This document shows, one piece after another, positions 15,867-24,540 of a stretch of 37,050 nt of DNA. Positions within the stretch are counted from its first letter, which is position 1. Every line of letters starts with the position of its first letter. The stretch spans positions 1 through 37,050 of the forward strand of contig DUEK01000022.1 in the NCBI GenBank assembly GCA_011192155.1. The letters are read 5' to 3'. The stretch is from Thermoflexia bacterium (GTDB taxonomy: Bacteria > Chloroflexota > Anaerolineae > B4-G1). Both the position numbers and the translations under genes were made by a program. Under the pieces are notes generated by a model. It saw only the letters and a program-made list of their open reading frames with translations, was not told where the DNA came from and did no database searches.

Positions 15867-16463
15867 ATGATTTGCACAGCAACCGACTATGCCGGCCAGA
15901 CCTTCAAAGAGCTACGCCTGGAGCGAGCGCGCCTCGTTTCCAACGAGTTCCACGACTGCACCTTCGACCGCTGCTCGTTTACCGAGACCGCCTTTCAGAA
16001 TTGCAGGTTCGTCAATTGCGTCTTTATGCGCTGCGATTTGAGTTTGCTCCAGGTATCCAAGTGCTCATTTGCCGCTGTTCGCTTTGAAAGCTCAAAGGTC
16101 ATGGGCGTCAATTGGACCAGGGCGCGCTGGTCGGCGGCAAAATTGGGCCCCCCGGTATCTTTTTCCAAGTGCGCTATCAGCCATTCCACGTTCATCGGCC
16201 TGAACCTGAAACGTATACAGATTCAGGATTGTGTGGCCGTGGACGTTGACTTTCGAGAAGCCGATCTCTCCCAGGCTGATTTTGCCGGCACGGATCTCTC
16301 CGACAGCCTCTTTCTCAACACCAATCTGACCACAGCCGATTTGAGCCGCGCCCGCAACTATCAAATTGATCCGAGCCAGAATATTGTGAAGGGAGCCAGG
16401 TTCTCGCTGCCCGAAGCGATCTCTTTGTTGTACAACCTGGATATTATCTTGGTCGAAAAGTAG
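15867..16463 (+). CDS. Pentapeptide-repeat protein
   Basis: 198 residues. From about residue 10 to 165 the sequence follows the pentapeptide pattern A/C-(D/N)-(L/F)-x-x, for example FHDCTFDRCSFTETAFQNCRF, later ADLSQADFAGTDLSDSLF. This predicts a right-handed quadrilateral beta helix. It ends with NYQIDPSQNIVKGARFSLPEA and a hydrophobic tail. The length and tail recall Qnr/McbG-like proteins, which protect DNA gyrase by mimicking DNA, but pentapeptide proteins have many roles and no target can be read here. It closely follows mod (18 bases) and may share its transcript, which could hint at a DNA-related role (inference). Confidence 0.85.
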   Translation: MICTATDYAGQTFKELRLERARLVSNEFHDCTFDRCSFTETAFQNCRFVNCVFMRCDLSLLQVSKCSFAAVRFESSKVMGVNWTRARWSAAKLGPPVSFSKCAISHSTFIGLNLKRIQIQDCVAVDVDFREADLSQADFAGTDLSDSLFLNTNLTTADLSRARNYQIDPSQNIVKGARFSLPEAISLLYNLDIILVEK

Positions 16464-16464
16464 G

Positions 16465-16507
16465 GCAGACTTTCCAGTCTGCTTCCTGGACAGGCTGGAA
16501 AGCCTGT
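16465..16507. repeat. Double hairpin repeat after the pentapeptide gene
   Basis: GCAGACTTTCCAGTCTGC (16465-16482) and ACAGGCTGGAAAGCCTGT (16490-16507) are two hairpins that are also near reverse complements of each other. An A-T pair in the first stem is G-C in the second, so stems stay paired. It lies 2 bases after the stop of the pentapeptide gene and could end its transcript. Confidence 0.75.
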
Positions 16508-16549
16508 GCTACATATCCCGCGTTGAGTCGAATTTGAGGAGACGAATCT

Positions 16550-18550
16550 ATGACAATTGCTCTAGGCATTGATACAGGCGGAACCTACACCGACGCTGTG
16601 CTGGTAGACCACGCCAGCGGCAAAGTGTTGGCCGGAGACAAGGCCCTGACCACGCGCCACGACCTTGCGGTGGGGATTGGGCAGGCTGTGGCGGCGGTTT
16701 TTGAGGGTGACGGTGTATCCCCAGACGAGGTGGGCCTGGTGGCCCTTTCGACGACGCTGGCTACCAACGCCATCGTCGAGGGGCGAGGTGGGCCGGTCTG
16801 CCTGCTGCTCGTGGGCTACGACCCGGAGTTGATCCGGCAATACGGCTTTGAGCACGATCTGGTGACGCAAGACGTGGTCTACCTGCGCGGCGGTCACGAT
16901 GGGATGGGTAACGAGAGCGAACCGCTGGATGAGGCGGCGGCGCGAGACGCTATCCTGGCCCGGCGCGACCACGTAGAATCATTCGCCGTATCGGGTTACT
17001 TTGGCGTGCGCAACCCGGCCCACGAGTTGCGGGTGCGCGAATTGGCGGAGGAACTGACCGGCCTGCCCGTCACCTGCGGTCACGAGTTGACCACCCGCCT
17101 CAACGCCATCCGTCGGGCGACGACGACGGCCCTCAACGCCCGCTTGATCCCGCTGTTGCAGGAACTTATCGGCGACGTCCGCCGCGCACTGGACGAGCGG
17201 GCCATCGCCGCCCCGTTGATGGTCGTCAAGGGCGATGGTTCGCTGGTGCGGGCCGAGTGGGCCATGCGACGGCCCATTGAGACGATCCTTTCTGGCCCGG
17301 CGGCCAGCGTGGTCGGCGCCTGGCATCTGGCCGGCCGGGGCGACGTGTGGGTGGTAGACGTGGGCGGCACGACGACCGACATCGCCGTGCTGCACGACGG
17401 TCGTCCCCGGCTGAACCCCGAGGGCGCGCGAGTCGGCGAGTGGCAGACCATGATCGAGGCGGTGGATGTGCGCACGGTGGGGCTGGGCGGCGATAGCCAG
17501 GTGTGGGTGAACGGCGCTGGACGGTTGTTCATTGGCCCCCGGCGTGTGGTTCCGTTGTGTATGCTGGCGAGCGAGCACCCACACGTCGTCGTCGAACTGC
17601 GGCGGCAGGCGGAGAATGGGCGCGAGGATAACCTGGCCGGGCGGTTCGCGCTGGCGCAGCGCGCGTCGTCACGCAGTCTCCCGGATGGAGAACGGGTTTT
17701 GTTGGACCATCTGGCCGCCGGCCCCCAATCGCTGCTTTCACTGCTGGACAGGCTGCGCTACCGCTCGGTTATTGAAGGACGGGTCGCGGCCCTAGAGACG
17801 CGCGGGTTGGCTCTGCGGGCCGGTTTTACGCCCACCGACGCCCTACACGTCTTGGGGCGCTTTGAGCAATGGGATGCCGAAGCGTCCCTGCTCGGCGCCA
17901 AGCTCCTGGCGACGCGGGTGGGCCTCTCGCCCACAGCATTTTGCGAGCGCGTGGTCGCCGGCGTTTCAAATCGGGTGGCACGGGAACTGGTCAGCAAGGT
18001 GCTGAACGACGAGGCCGCTCTGCCCGATTGGGAGCAGGAACCCGCGGCGGCGGCGCTGCTGGCCCGCGCGCAGGGGAACGCCCCCAACTCTGACCTGGGC
18101 TGCCGGTTGACGCTGCGCCAGCCGTTGGTCGCCGTTGGCGCGCCGGTGGAGGCCTACTTGCCCCGCACGGCCCAACAATTGCACACCGAGTTGGTCATTC
18201 CGCACCGCGCCGAGGTGGGGAACGCCGTGGGCGCGGTGGCGGGCGGCGTCGTGCAGCAACTGCGGGTGATGATTAGGCCGCTGGAAGCTGAGCGGCTCTT
18301 TCGCCTACACCTGCCCGGCGGGGTGCGCGACTTTGACGCTCTGGAGGAGGCCGTAGCGCACGCTCAGCAGGTTGCGTCGGAGCAGGTGAGAGCGCGGGCG
18401 CGGCAGGCGGGCGCCGAGCATGTCAAAGTGCAGGTGGAGCGGGTGGACCGGAACGCGCCTGTCAGAATGGGGTGGGGAGCGGAGATTTACCTGGGGACGG
18501 ATTTGACGTTCACGGCGGTGGGGCGGCCCAGCCCGGCCCGGAGCAAGTAG
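16550..18550 (+). CDS. Hydantoinase/oxoprolinase-family protein (HyuA-like)
   Basis: 666 residues, normal for the ATP-dependent HyuA family. The N-terminal GIDTGGTYTDAVLVD and the later VDVGGTTTDIAVLHDGRP are the two phosphate-binding loops of the actin-like ATPase fold. Family members hydrolyse hydantoins, 5-oxoproline or related lactams, or carboxylate ketones such as acetone, usually with a HyuB-type partner. No such partner is present nearby, so the substrate is open. The ATG follows a GAGGAG ribosome site. The gene stands alone between a double-hairpin repeat and a TetR gene with its own promoter. Cytoplasmic; no signal peptide. Confidence 0.88.
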   Translation: MTIALGIDTGGTYTDAVLVDHASGKVLAGDKALTTRHDLAVGIGQAVAAVFEGDGVSPDEVGLVALSTTLATNAIVEGRGGPVCLLLVGYDPELIRQYGFEHDLVTQDVVYLRGGHDGMGNESEPLDEAAARDAILARRDHVESFAVSGYFGVRNPAHELRVRELAEELTGLPVTCGHELTTRLNAIRRATTTALNARLIPLLQELIGDVRRALDERAIAAPLMVVKGDGSLVRAEWAMRRPIETILSGPAASVVGAWHLAGRGDVWVVDVGGTTTDIAVLHDGRPRLNPEGARVGEWQTMIEAVDVRTVGLGGDSQVWVNGAGRLFIGPRRVVPLCMLASEHPHVVVELRRQAENGREDNLAGRFALAQRASSRSLPDGERVLLDHLAAGPQSLLSLLDRLRYRSVIEGRVAALETRGLALRAGFTPTDALHVLGRFEQWDAEASLLGAKLLATRVGLSPTAFCERVVAGVSNRVARELVSKVLNDEAALPDWEQEPAAAALLARAQGNAPNSDLGCRLTLRQPLVAVGAPVEAYLPRTAQQLHTELVIPHRAEVGNAVGAVAGGVVQQLRVMIRPLEAERLFRLHLPGGVRDFDALEEAVAHAQQVASEQVRARARQAGAEHVKVQVERVDRNAPVRMGWGAEIYLGTDLTFTAVGRPSPARSK

Positions 18551-18563
18551 CAAATTTCCAGAG

Positions 18564-18592
18564 TTGACAACTTGTTCATATAGTGGTAGAAT
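18564..18592 (+). promoter_or_regulatory. Promoter of the TetR-family gene
   Basis: TTGACA (18564-18569), a 17-base spacer and TAGAAT (18587-18592). This is close to consensus and directly upstream of the operator at 18596. Confidence 0.7.
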
Positions 18593-18595
18593 TTT

Positions 18596-18615
18596 GACAG
18601 ACCGACCGGTCTGTC
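18596..18615 (+). promoter_or_regulatory. TetR-type operator
   Basis: GACAGACC (18596-18603) and GGTCTGTC (18608-18615) are perfect 8-bp inverted arms around GACC. The site begins 4 bases after the -10 box, so it covers the transcription start of the TetR gene. The GACCGACCGGTC core is typical of TetR-family sites; autorepression is inferred. Confidence 0.75.
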
Positions 18616-18640
18616 TGTCACCCCTCGAAGGATGTCCACA

Positions 18641-19225
18641 ATGGATTTGAAAAAGAGGATCATCCACGAATCTTTGAGACTGTTTTCCCTAAAGGGCTTT
18701 TTGAGCACCTCTATCACCGATATTCTGAAAGTTGCGAGCACCTCGAAAGGTGGATTCTACAATCATTTCGCCAGCAAGGAGGACCTGTTCTTCCAGGTTC
18801 TAGACGAAGCGAGCAAGATCTGGCGCGAGAGAAATCTCTTGGGTTTGGATGAGATTGCAAGCCCGCTTGGAAAAATCAGGAGACTCTTGGAGAACTTTCG
18901 AGACCGCTATCTCACGGACACTGAGAATTTTCCTGGAGGTTGCATCTTTGTTACTTTTTCCGTCGAATTAGCTGACCAGCGCCCCCATTTGGCCAAGAAG
19001 GTTAATGCGGGCTTTGTGGGCCTCAAAGTTATGCTCAAGAGGCTTTTGGACGAGGGGAAAGAGTTGGGTGAATTGCGCGATGACGTGAGCACCAGCGCTG
19101 TGGCGGAGATGCTGTTTGCTGGCATGGTGGGCGTTTCTGTTATTTATGGCATAGATGAATCGAGCGGCGGATTGGATAGGTCGGTCAACGCTATGATTGA
19201 CTATCTTGAAACTCTGAAACCATAA
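18641..19225 (+). CDS. TetR-family transcriptional regulator
   Basis: 194 residues from the ATG at 18641, chosen because AAGGA (18628-18632) is 8 bases away; an ATG at 18632 lies on top of that site. The N-terminal helix-turn-helix is clear (ITDILKVASTSKGGFYNHFASKEDLF). The C-terminal half resembles the TetR_C ligand-binding domain of the YxaF/LmrA-like group (GGCIFVTFSVELADQRP). It has its own promoter and operator. No divergent or downstream enzyme gene is adjacent, so its other targets are unknown; the upstream HyuA-like gene is on the same strand and not obviously controlled by it. Confidence 0.9.
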   Translation: MDLKKRIIHESLRLFSLKGFLSTSITDILKVASTSKGGFYNHFASKEDLFFQVLDEASKIWRERNLLGLDEIASPLGKIRRLLENFRDRYLTDTENFPGGCIFVTFSVELADQRPHLAKKVNAGFVGLKVMLKRLLDEGKELGELRDDVSTSAVAEMLFAGMVGVSVIYGIDESSGGLDRSVNAMIDYLETLKP

Positions 19226-19262
19226 GGCGAAAGTTGCAAGTGTGCAAGTGTGGAATAGTATC

Positions 19263-19403
19263 TGGTGATTACCCACATCTCACCGCTGAGCGCGCAGAGG
19301 TCGCAGAGATAGTCAAAAAGGCCTTCTCTGCGTGCTTTGCGGCCTCTGCGGTGAAAGAAAACAGGATCAATGCAGTCACATTTGAACATGTGGGTAATCA
19401 CCA
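19263..19403. repeat. Nested inverted-repeat element A
   Basis: Outer arms TGGTGATTACCCACAT (19263-19278) and ATGTGGGTAATCACCA (19388-19403) are perfect. Inside lies a core bounded by CACCGCTGAG (19281-19290) and CTCTGCGGTG (19344-19353) with several CGCAGAG motifs. A related core occurs at 31910-32003 within different outer arms. No coding frame with a start or ribosome site is credible. This is the first part of the 557-bp gene-free stretch 19226-19782. Confidence 0.75.
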
Positions 19404-19412
19404 AAAAAATGT

Positions 19413-19619
19413 CTGGTGATTACCCACGTCTCGCCACAGAGACACAGAGAAAAGCAAAAGTAGACTCAGTAGATCCAAATGTCAGGTCTCGGAGGTCTCG
19501 GAAGGTGGCATTGGCAGCAAAATTGCTTAGATTGCGCCCGTTTTTACCAGTAAAGGCGCTCTCGATAGACCTCCGAGGTCTGAAATTTGGACCTACTGAG
19601 ACTTGTGGGTCATCACCAG
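19413..19619. repeat. Nested inverted-repeat element B, containing the res/mod palindrome
   Basis: Outer arms CTGGTGATTACCCAC (19413-19427) and GTGGGTCATCACCAG (19605-19619) match element A. Next inward are CTCAGTAGATCCAAATGTCA (19465-19484) and its near complement at 19581-19600. Inward again, AGGTCTCGGAGGTCT (19484-19498) faces AGACCTCCGAGGTCT (19567-19581), an arm identical to the res/mod palindrome. At the centre GCGCC and GGCGC form a further hairpin near 19535-19560. The remainder up to 19700 shows nothing recognisable. Confidence 0.7.
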
Positions 19620-19707
19620 AAAAATGTGCTAGTTGATAACTGAGGCACGAAATTGAGAAGCGAAATTGCCTCCGCAAACACCCTCTGGCGTATGGCGCTC
19701 CGCCGAT

Positions 19708-19736
19708 TTGCACTCAGCCCAGGGATAGAGTATAAT
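19708..19736 (+). promoter_or_regulatory. Promoter of the response-regulator-like gene
   Basis: TTGCAC (19708-19713), 17-base spacer and a perfect TATAAT (19731-19736), followed about 45 bases later by the TTG start at 19783. Confidence 0.65.
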
Positions 19737-19782
19737 GTAATTATTCCACACCACAGTACCGGTGGAAAGGAGAATGTAGTAA

Positions 19783-20457
19783 TTGTCGCCAGTCCACACT
19801 ATCTTGCTCGTGGAGGGCAGAAAATCCGCGGCAGAGTATTTGGCTCCCGATCTTGATGATAAGGGATACAACATCGTCACAGCCCGCACGCGCAGGGATT
19901 CTCTAGCCATAGCGCAAGAGAAACACCCTGCGGTGATCGTGCTGGATGCTCCCTCGCTACGTTTCAGCTGTCACCGTTTTTGCAAAACCCTCCAAGATAC
20001 TGAGCCTGATAGTCCGGTGCTGGTGTTGCTACCGGAGGGTGAAAAGATCGACCGCAGCATAGGCGCACGCGCACATCTGCGCTACCCCTTTTCCACCAAG
20101 AAATTGCTTCGCCGAATCGCAAGACTTTTACCCGCCTCCAATGAAAACGTGCTTCAGGTAGGCGATATCACCCTCAACACTGAACAGCAATACGTCATTC
20201 GAGACAAACGTGAAAGCCATCTCACTCCCAAACAGACCCAGCTACTAGAGATCCTCATGCGTCATCCCGGAGAAGTTCTATCGCGCGCTTTTTTGATGAA
20301 GCAGGTGTGGAAGACCGACTACCTGGATGACACACGTACCCTCGATGTCCACATCCACTGTGTGCGCAAAGCGATCGAGGACAACCATAAATCGCCGGTC
20401 TACCTACAGACAGTTCGTAAAGTGGGCTACTGCCTGACAGCGCCGAAAAAAGAGTAG
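19783..20457 (+). CDS. OmpR-like winged-helix regulator with a degenerate receiver domain
   Basis: 224 residues. The start is TTG at 19783, 9 bases after AAAGGAGA; no better start exists. The C-terminal domain (about 125-220) is a clear OmpR/PhoB winged helix (LTPKQTQLLEILMRHPGEVLSRAFLMKQVW, then RTLDVHIHCVRKAIED and VRKVGYCL). The N-terminal domain has the receiver layout, and Asp in VIVLDAPS sits at the phospho-acceptor place. However, the acidic pair that binds magnesium is replaced (ILLVEGRKS) and the conserved Lys before Pro-Phe is Arg (LRYPF). It may therefore work without phosphorylation. No kinase gene adjoins it. Targets are unknown; the next gene is rpsB, which has its own promoter. 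Confidence 0.85.
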   Translation: MSPVHTILLVEGRKSAAEYLAPDLDDKGYNIVTARTRRDSLAIAQEKHPAVIVLDAPSLRFSCHRFCKTLQDTEPDSPVLVLLPEGEKIDRSIGARAHLRYPFSTKKLLRRIARLLPASNENVLQVGDITLNTEQQYVIRDKRESHLTPKQTQLLEILMRHPGEVLSRAFLMKQVWKTDYLDDTRTLDVHIHCVRKAIEDNHKSPVYLQTVRKVGYCLTAPKKE

Positions 20458-20476
20458 CGTTGGTAGCGCGGCGGAT

Positions 20477-20504
20477 TTGCCCAAATCCCACTTTGTGGTA
20501 CAAT
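20477..20504 (+). promoter_or_regulatory. Promoter of the rpsB operon
   Basis: TTGCCC (20477-20482) and TACAAT (20499-20504), 16-base spacer. It leaves a leader of about 120 bases before the rpsB ATG, long enough for an S2 autoregulatory structure, though I could not establish one by eye. Confidence 0.5.
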
Positions 20505-20631
20505 CGTAACAAGTTTTACCCAATCACACACGTCTCTTGACCAGCGAGGATGTGCCGAGTGAGCAGCCACCCCGGCCCTTCAATGGGATGATAGAGGCGG
20601 AGGATCATAACAATAATAAGGAGGTTCCTCT

Positions 20632-21588
20632 ATGGCTGTCGTTTCTATGAAAGAACTCTTGGAGACAGGAGTACACTTCGGCCACCGCCCTCAGCGCTGG
20701 AATCCAAAGATGAAGTCATACATCTTTACCGAGCGCAATAGGGTACACATCATTGACTTGCAACAAACCATCGCCGCGCTGAATATAGCCTACCGGCTGA
20801 TTCAGGAAACCGTCGCCGCTGGCGGGGCAGTGCTCTTTGTAGGCACCAAGCACCAAGCTCAAGAGACTATCGCCTACGAAGCACAACGTTGTGAAATGCC
20901 ATACGTCAATCAGCGCTGGCTAGGCGGCACGCTGACCAACTGGCGCACCATTCGCAAGCGCATTGACTATCTACTCAACCTGGAAGCCCGCCGCGACCGG
21001 GGCGATTTCGAACGCTTGACGAAAAAAGAAGCACTGGGACTAGAACGTCAAATCGAAAAGCTCAACATTCGGCTGGGGGGCATCAGAGAGATGCGCGATA
21101 TCCCAGACATACTCTTCATCACGGACGTGCAGCGGGAAGCCACTGCGGTGAAAGAAGCCAACAAACTCAAGATCCCCATCATCGCTATGGTTGACACCAA
21201 CTGCGACCCCGATCCCATTGACTATTTGATCCCGGCCAACGATGACGCCATCCGCGCCATCAAACTGATCACCTCAAAGATGGCCGACGCCGTTCTGGAG
21301 GGAATCGCTCAACGGAAAGGCCAGGAACCAGAAGCCATAGAAGTTGAAGAAATTGGGATCGAAGATGAGAAATACCTCAGCGCCGCCACTCTGGCTCGAT
21401 TGAAGGAATTGACTTTCGAGGAAGATGAAGGGGAAGCAAAAGCCGAGCCAACTGCGGAAGCGGAGTCAGAACCAGAGTCAGCAGAAGAGCCAGACGAGAT
21501 AGTTGACGAGCCTGCGGTAGAAACGGCACAGGTTGAAGAAGCGATAGAAGAGCCTGCAACAGAGAACGCAGAGGGGCAAGAAGCCTAG
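20632..21588 (+). CDS. rpsB: 30S ribosomal protein S2
   Basis: 318 residues; the conserved S2 body occupies about 1-235 ([77 protein letters not shown]). It binds the head-body junction of the small subunit. The remaining roughly 80 residues are an acidic Glu/Ala/Pro-rich tail absent from E. coli S2. A strong AAGGAGG site precedes the ATG. It opens the classical rpsB-tsf-pyrH-frr-uppS-cdsA order. Confidence 0.98.
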   Translation: MAVVSMKELLETGVHFGHRPQRWNPKMKSYIFTERNRVHIIDLQQTIAALNIAYRLIQETVAAGGAVLFVGTKHQAQETIAYEAQRCEMPYVNQRWLGGTLTNWRTIRKRIDYLLNLEARRDRGDFERLTKKEALGLERQIEKLNIRLGGIREMRDIPDILFITDVQREATAVKEANKLKIPIIAMVDTNCDPDPIDYLIPANDDAIRAIKLITSKMADAVLEGIAQRKGQEPEAIEVEEIGIEDEKYLSAATLARLKELTFEEDEGEAKAEPTAEAESEPESAEEPDEIVDEPAVETAQVEEAIEEPATENAEGQEA

Positions 21589-21633
21589 CCCCGCCCTCTA
21601 TCTGACACTTTCGGATAACAAGGAGAACAAACG

Positions 21634-22233
21634 TTGAAAATCACCGTAGAAATGGTCAAGGAACTACGAGAGGAAACTAGCGCCGGAGTCCTGGACTGCC
21701 GCAAAGCATTGGAGACCTGCGATGGCGATTTCGAAAAAGCTGTCGCCTATTTGCGTGAGAAGGGTCTGGCTGCCATAGCTAAACGAACGGAACGAGAAGC
21801 ATCCGAGGGACTGGTAGAAGCGTACGTCCACCCCGGCAGCCAGGTCGCCGTGCTGTTGGAACTGGACTGCGAGACCGATTTTGTCGCTCGAACAGACGAC
21901 TTTGAGGCTCTGGCCCATAACCTGGCGCTCCACATCGCCTTTGGCGCGCCGGGCTACTTGACCCGCAAAGATATACCCGATAAAGTGATTGAGAGCAAGC
22001 GGGCCGTCTATCGCGCCCAGGCTTTGGAAGAAGGCAAGCCCGAACGCATCGTGGATCGCATCGTTGATGGACGGATAGAAAAGTTCTATCAGCAAGCGTG
22101 CTTGATGGAGCAACCCTTTGTCAAAGACGAGGACAAAACCATAGAGAGCTTGATCACCGACGCTATCGCCAAACTCGGTGAGAACATCGTCTTGCGCCGC
22201 TTTGTGCGCTACGAAGTGGGCGAGGATCTATAG
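21634..22233 (+). CDS. tsf: Elongation factor Ts
   Basis: 199 residues, the short form without the dimerisation and coiled-coil extension of the 283-residue E. coli protein. It resembles Thermus-type EF-Ts. The N-terminal UBA-like domain (VKELREETSAGVLDCRKALETCDGDFEKAVAYLREKG) and the nucleotide-exchange core with CETDFVAR are intact. It ejects GDP from EF-Tu. The start is TTG with AAGGAG upstream. It follows rpsB by 45 bases. Confidence 0.97.
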   Translation: MKITVEMVKELREETSAGVLDCRKALETCDGDFEKAVAYLREKGLAAIAKRTEREASEGLVEAYVHPGSQVAVLLELDCETDFVARTDDFEALAHNLALHIAFGAPGYLTRKDIPDKVIESKRAVYRAQALEEGKPERIVDRIVDGRIEKFYQQACLMEQPFVKDEDKTIESLITDAIAKLGENIVLRRFVRYEVGEDL

Positions 22234-22956
<723 letters not shown>

Positions 22957-22958
22957 CT

Positions 22959-23516
22959 ATGATAAAAGACCTACTCCGTGAAACAGAAGACAGTATGCGT
23001 AAGGCCGTCAAAGCGCTGGAAAGCGACCTGCGTGGATTGCGCGTAGGACGAGCTTCCCCAGCATTGGTGGAACGAGTGATGGTAGAATACTACGGCACAC
23101 TTACACCACTCAACCAATTGGCCATCACATCCGCGCCAGAACCCCAACTACTCACCATCCGACCCTACGACCCAGGCTCACTGAGCGACATTGAGCGAGC
23201 TATCCTCCAATCCGATCTGGGGCTCACACCTTCCAACGATGGCCGAATCATTCGCCTCCCCATTCCACGCCTGACTGAGGAACGGCGGCAGCAATTGGCG
23301 AAACTTGTGCGCCAGCGTGTCGAGGAAGGAAAAGTATCGTTACGGAACATTCGGCGCGAAGCAATGAACGACCTGCGCGAATTTGAGAAAGAAAAACTCA
23401 TTCCCGAAGACGCCCTTTATCGCGGCAAGGACAAGCTCCAAGACCTCACTGATCGCTACACCGACCAGATGGATGAAATCAACTCCCGCAAACAGCAGGA
23501 AATTCTGGCAGAGTAG
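22959..23516 (+). CDS. frr: Ribosome recycling factor
   Basis: 185 residues from the ATG at 22959, two bases after the pyrH stop; an upstream in-frame start inside pyrH is rejected because family members begin near MIKDLLRETEDSMRKAV. The sequence covers the three-helix domain (DLRGLRVGRASPALVERVMVEYYG) and the small beta domain, ending with the long helix containing LTDRYTDQMDEINSRKQQEI. With EF-G it splits the ribosome after termination. Confidence 0.97.
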   Translation: MIKDLLRETEDSMRKAVKALESDLRGLRVGRASPALVERVMVEYYGTLTPLNQLAITSAPEPQLLTIRPYDPGSLSDIERAILQSDLGLTPSNDGRIIRLPIPRLTEERRQQLAKLVRQRVEEGKVSLRNIRREAMNDLREFEKEKLIPEDALYRGKDKLQDLTDRYTDQMDEINSRKQQEILAE

Positions 23517-23561
23517 CCCTCTCACGTCTCATTTGGGGCACCTCTCGGACAGCCTACAATA

Positions 23562-24296
23562 ATGTCCTCTCAATCACAGAACGACAAACAGTATTCTCCG
23601 CTGGAACAAATACCCTGCCACATCGCCATCATTATGGATGGTAACGGTCGCTGGGCGCGGGCGCGAGGCCTGCCCCGGCTGGCCGGACATCGTGCAGGAA
23701 CAGAGAACCTGCGGCGCGTACTGAGGGCAGCAGTCGAGTTCGACATACAAGTCCTGACCCTCTACGCTTTCTCGACCGAAAACTGGGGGCGTCCAAAGAG
23801 CGAAGTTCAAGGCCTGCTAACCATCTTTGAGCAAGTGATCGACCGCGAACTATCAGAATTGCACGAGGAAGGCATCCAATTGCGCCACATCGGCCGAATG
23901 AGACGCCTGCCCCCAAAATTCCGGCAAAAGGTCAAAGATGCTATCGAGTTGACGAAGAACAACCAACGGCTGACTCTCAACGTGGCCTTTGACTATGGCG
24001 GGCGAGCCGAACTGGTGGATGCAATACGCCACATCATTATCGACGGTGTACCTGCTGAACAAATAGACGAATCACTCATTAGCGGCTATCTCTATACTGC
24101 CGGTTGCCCCGATCCCGATCTAATCATTCGCACCAGCGGGGAGATGAGGCTCAGCAACTTTCTCATCTGGCAATCCGCATACACTGAAATCTACACTACT
24201 CCCGCCCTGTGGCCCGACTTTGATAAGGAAGAACTCTACAAGGCCCTGAAAGTTTACAACGAGCGCGAGCGTCGTTTTGGCCTAACGCCAGGGTAA
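23562..24296 (+). CDS. uppS: Isoprenyl (undecaprenyl) diphosphate synthase
   Basis: 244 residues of the cis-prenyltransferase family: HIAIIMDGNGRWARARG holds the catalytic Asp and diphosphate-binding residues, FSTENWGRP is motif III, and LIIRTSGEMRLSNFLIWQSAYTEIY the C-terminal motif. It builds the C55 lipid carrier for the cell wall from isopentenyl diphosphate. No Shine-Dalgarno site is evident before the ATG, where TACAAT ends just one base upstream. It lies between frr and cdsA in the usual order. Confidence 0.97.
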   Translation: MSSQSQNDKQYSPLEQIPCHIAIIMDGNGRWARARGLPRLAGHRAGTENLRRVLRAAVEFDIQVLTLYAFSTENWGRPKSEVQGLLTIFEQVIDRELSELHEEGIQLRHIGRMRRLPPKFRQKVKDAIELTKNNQRLTLNVAFDYGGRAELVDAIRHIIIDGVPAEQIDESLISGYLYTAGCPDPDLIIRTSGEMRLSNFLIWQSAYTEIYTTPALWPDFDKEELYKALKVYNERERRFGLTPG

Positions 24297-24345
24297 GGGC
24301 AAATGGACTGCGCCAGAAGAACTATTTCGCTGGCGATCTTTTGCT

Positions 24346-24510
24346 AAGAAACAGCTTTTTTGAAAAGACCCAAACCCCCGACTTTGCTGTTTCTCGCAAA
24401 ATTAAGGACGCCGCAGGGGTTTTGGGCGCTCCCAAGAAACTGCAAACGGGGCCAGAACCCGCGCTTGAGCAGTTTCTTGCCGAAAGAAGAACACGTTAGG
24501 GTTCTGGCCC
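24346..24510. repeat. Two tandem units of interlocked inverted repeats (pseudoknot topology)
   Basis: Unit 1: arm a AGAAACAGC (24347-24355), arm b CCCAAACCCC (24369-24378), arm a' GCTGTTTCT (24386-24394), arm b' GGGGTTTTGGG (24416-24426, one bulge). Unit 2: a AAGAAACTGC (24434-24443), b GGGCCAGAACCC (24449-24460), a' GCAGTTTCTT (24469-24478), b' GGGTTCTGGCCC (24499-24510). In both the order is a-b-a'-b', so the pairs cross. Units are 88 nt apart with similar loop lengths. Differences between units are compensated in the partner arm. It fills the gap between uppS and cdsA; no ORF lies in it. Confidence 0.8.
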
Positions 24511-24540
24511 ACTAATCACTGAATCGGACACTCCTAACCT

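Noticed and set aside
20505-20631. rpsB leader as an S2-binding regulatory RNA
   Set aside because: The length is suitable, but I could not trace a convincing conserved fold by eye, so it is mentioned only with the promoter.
23532-23560. TACAAT just before the uppS ATG as a promoter
   Set aside because: The -10 box would place transcription start inside the coding sequence and no convincing -35 is present. uppS is more likely read through from frr.
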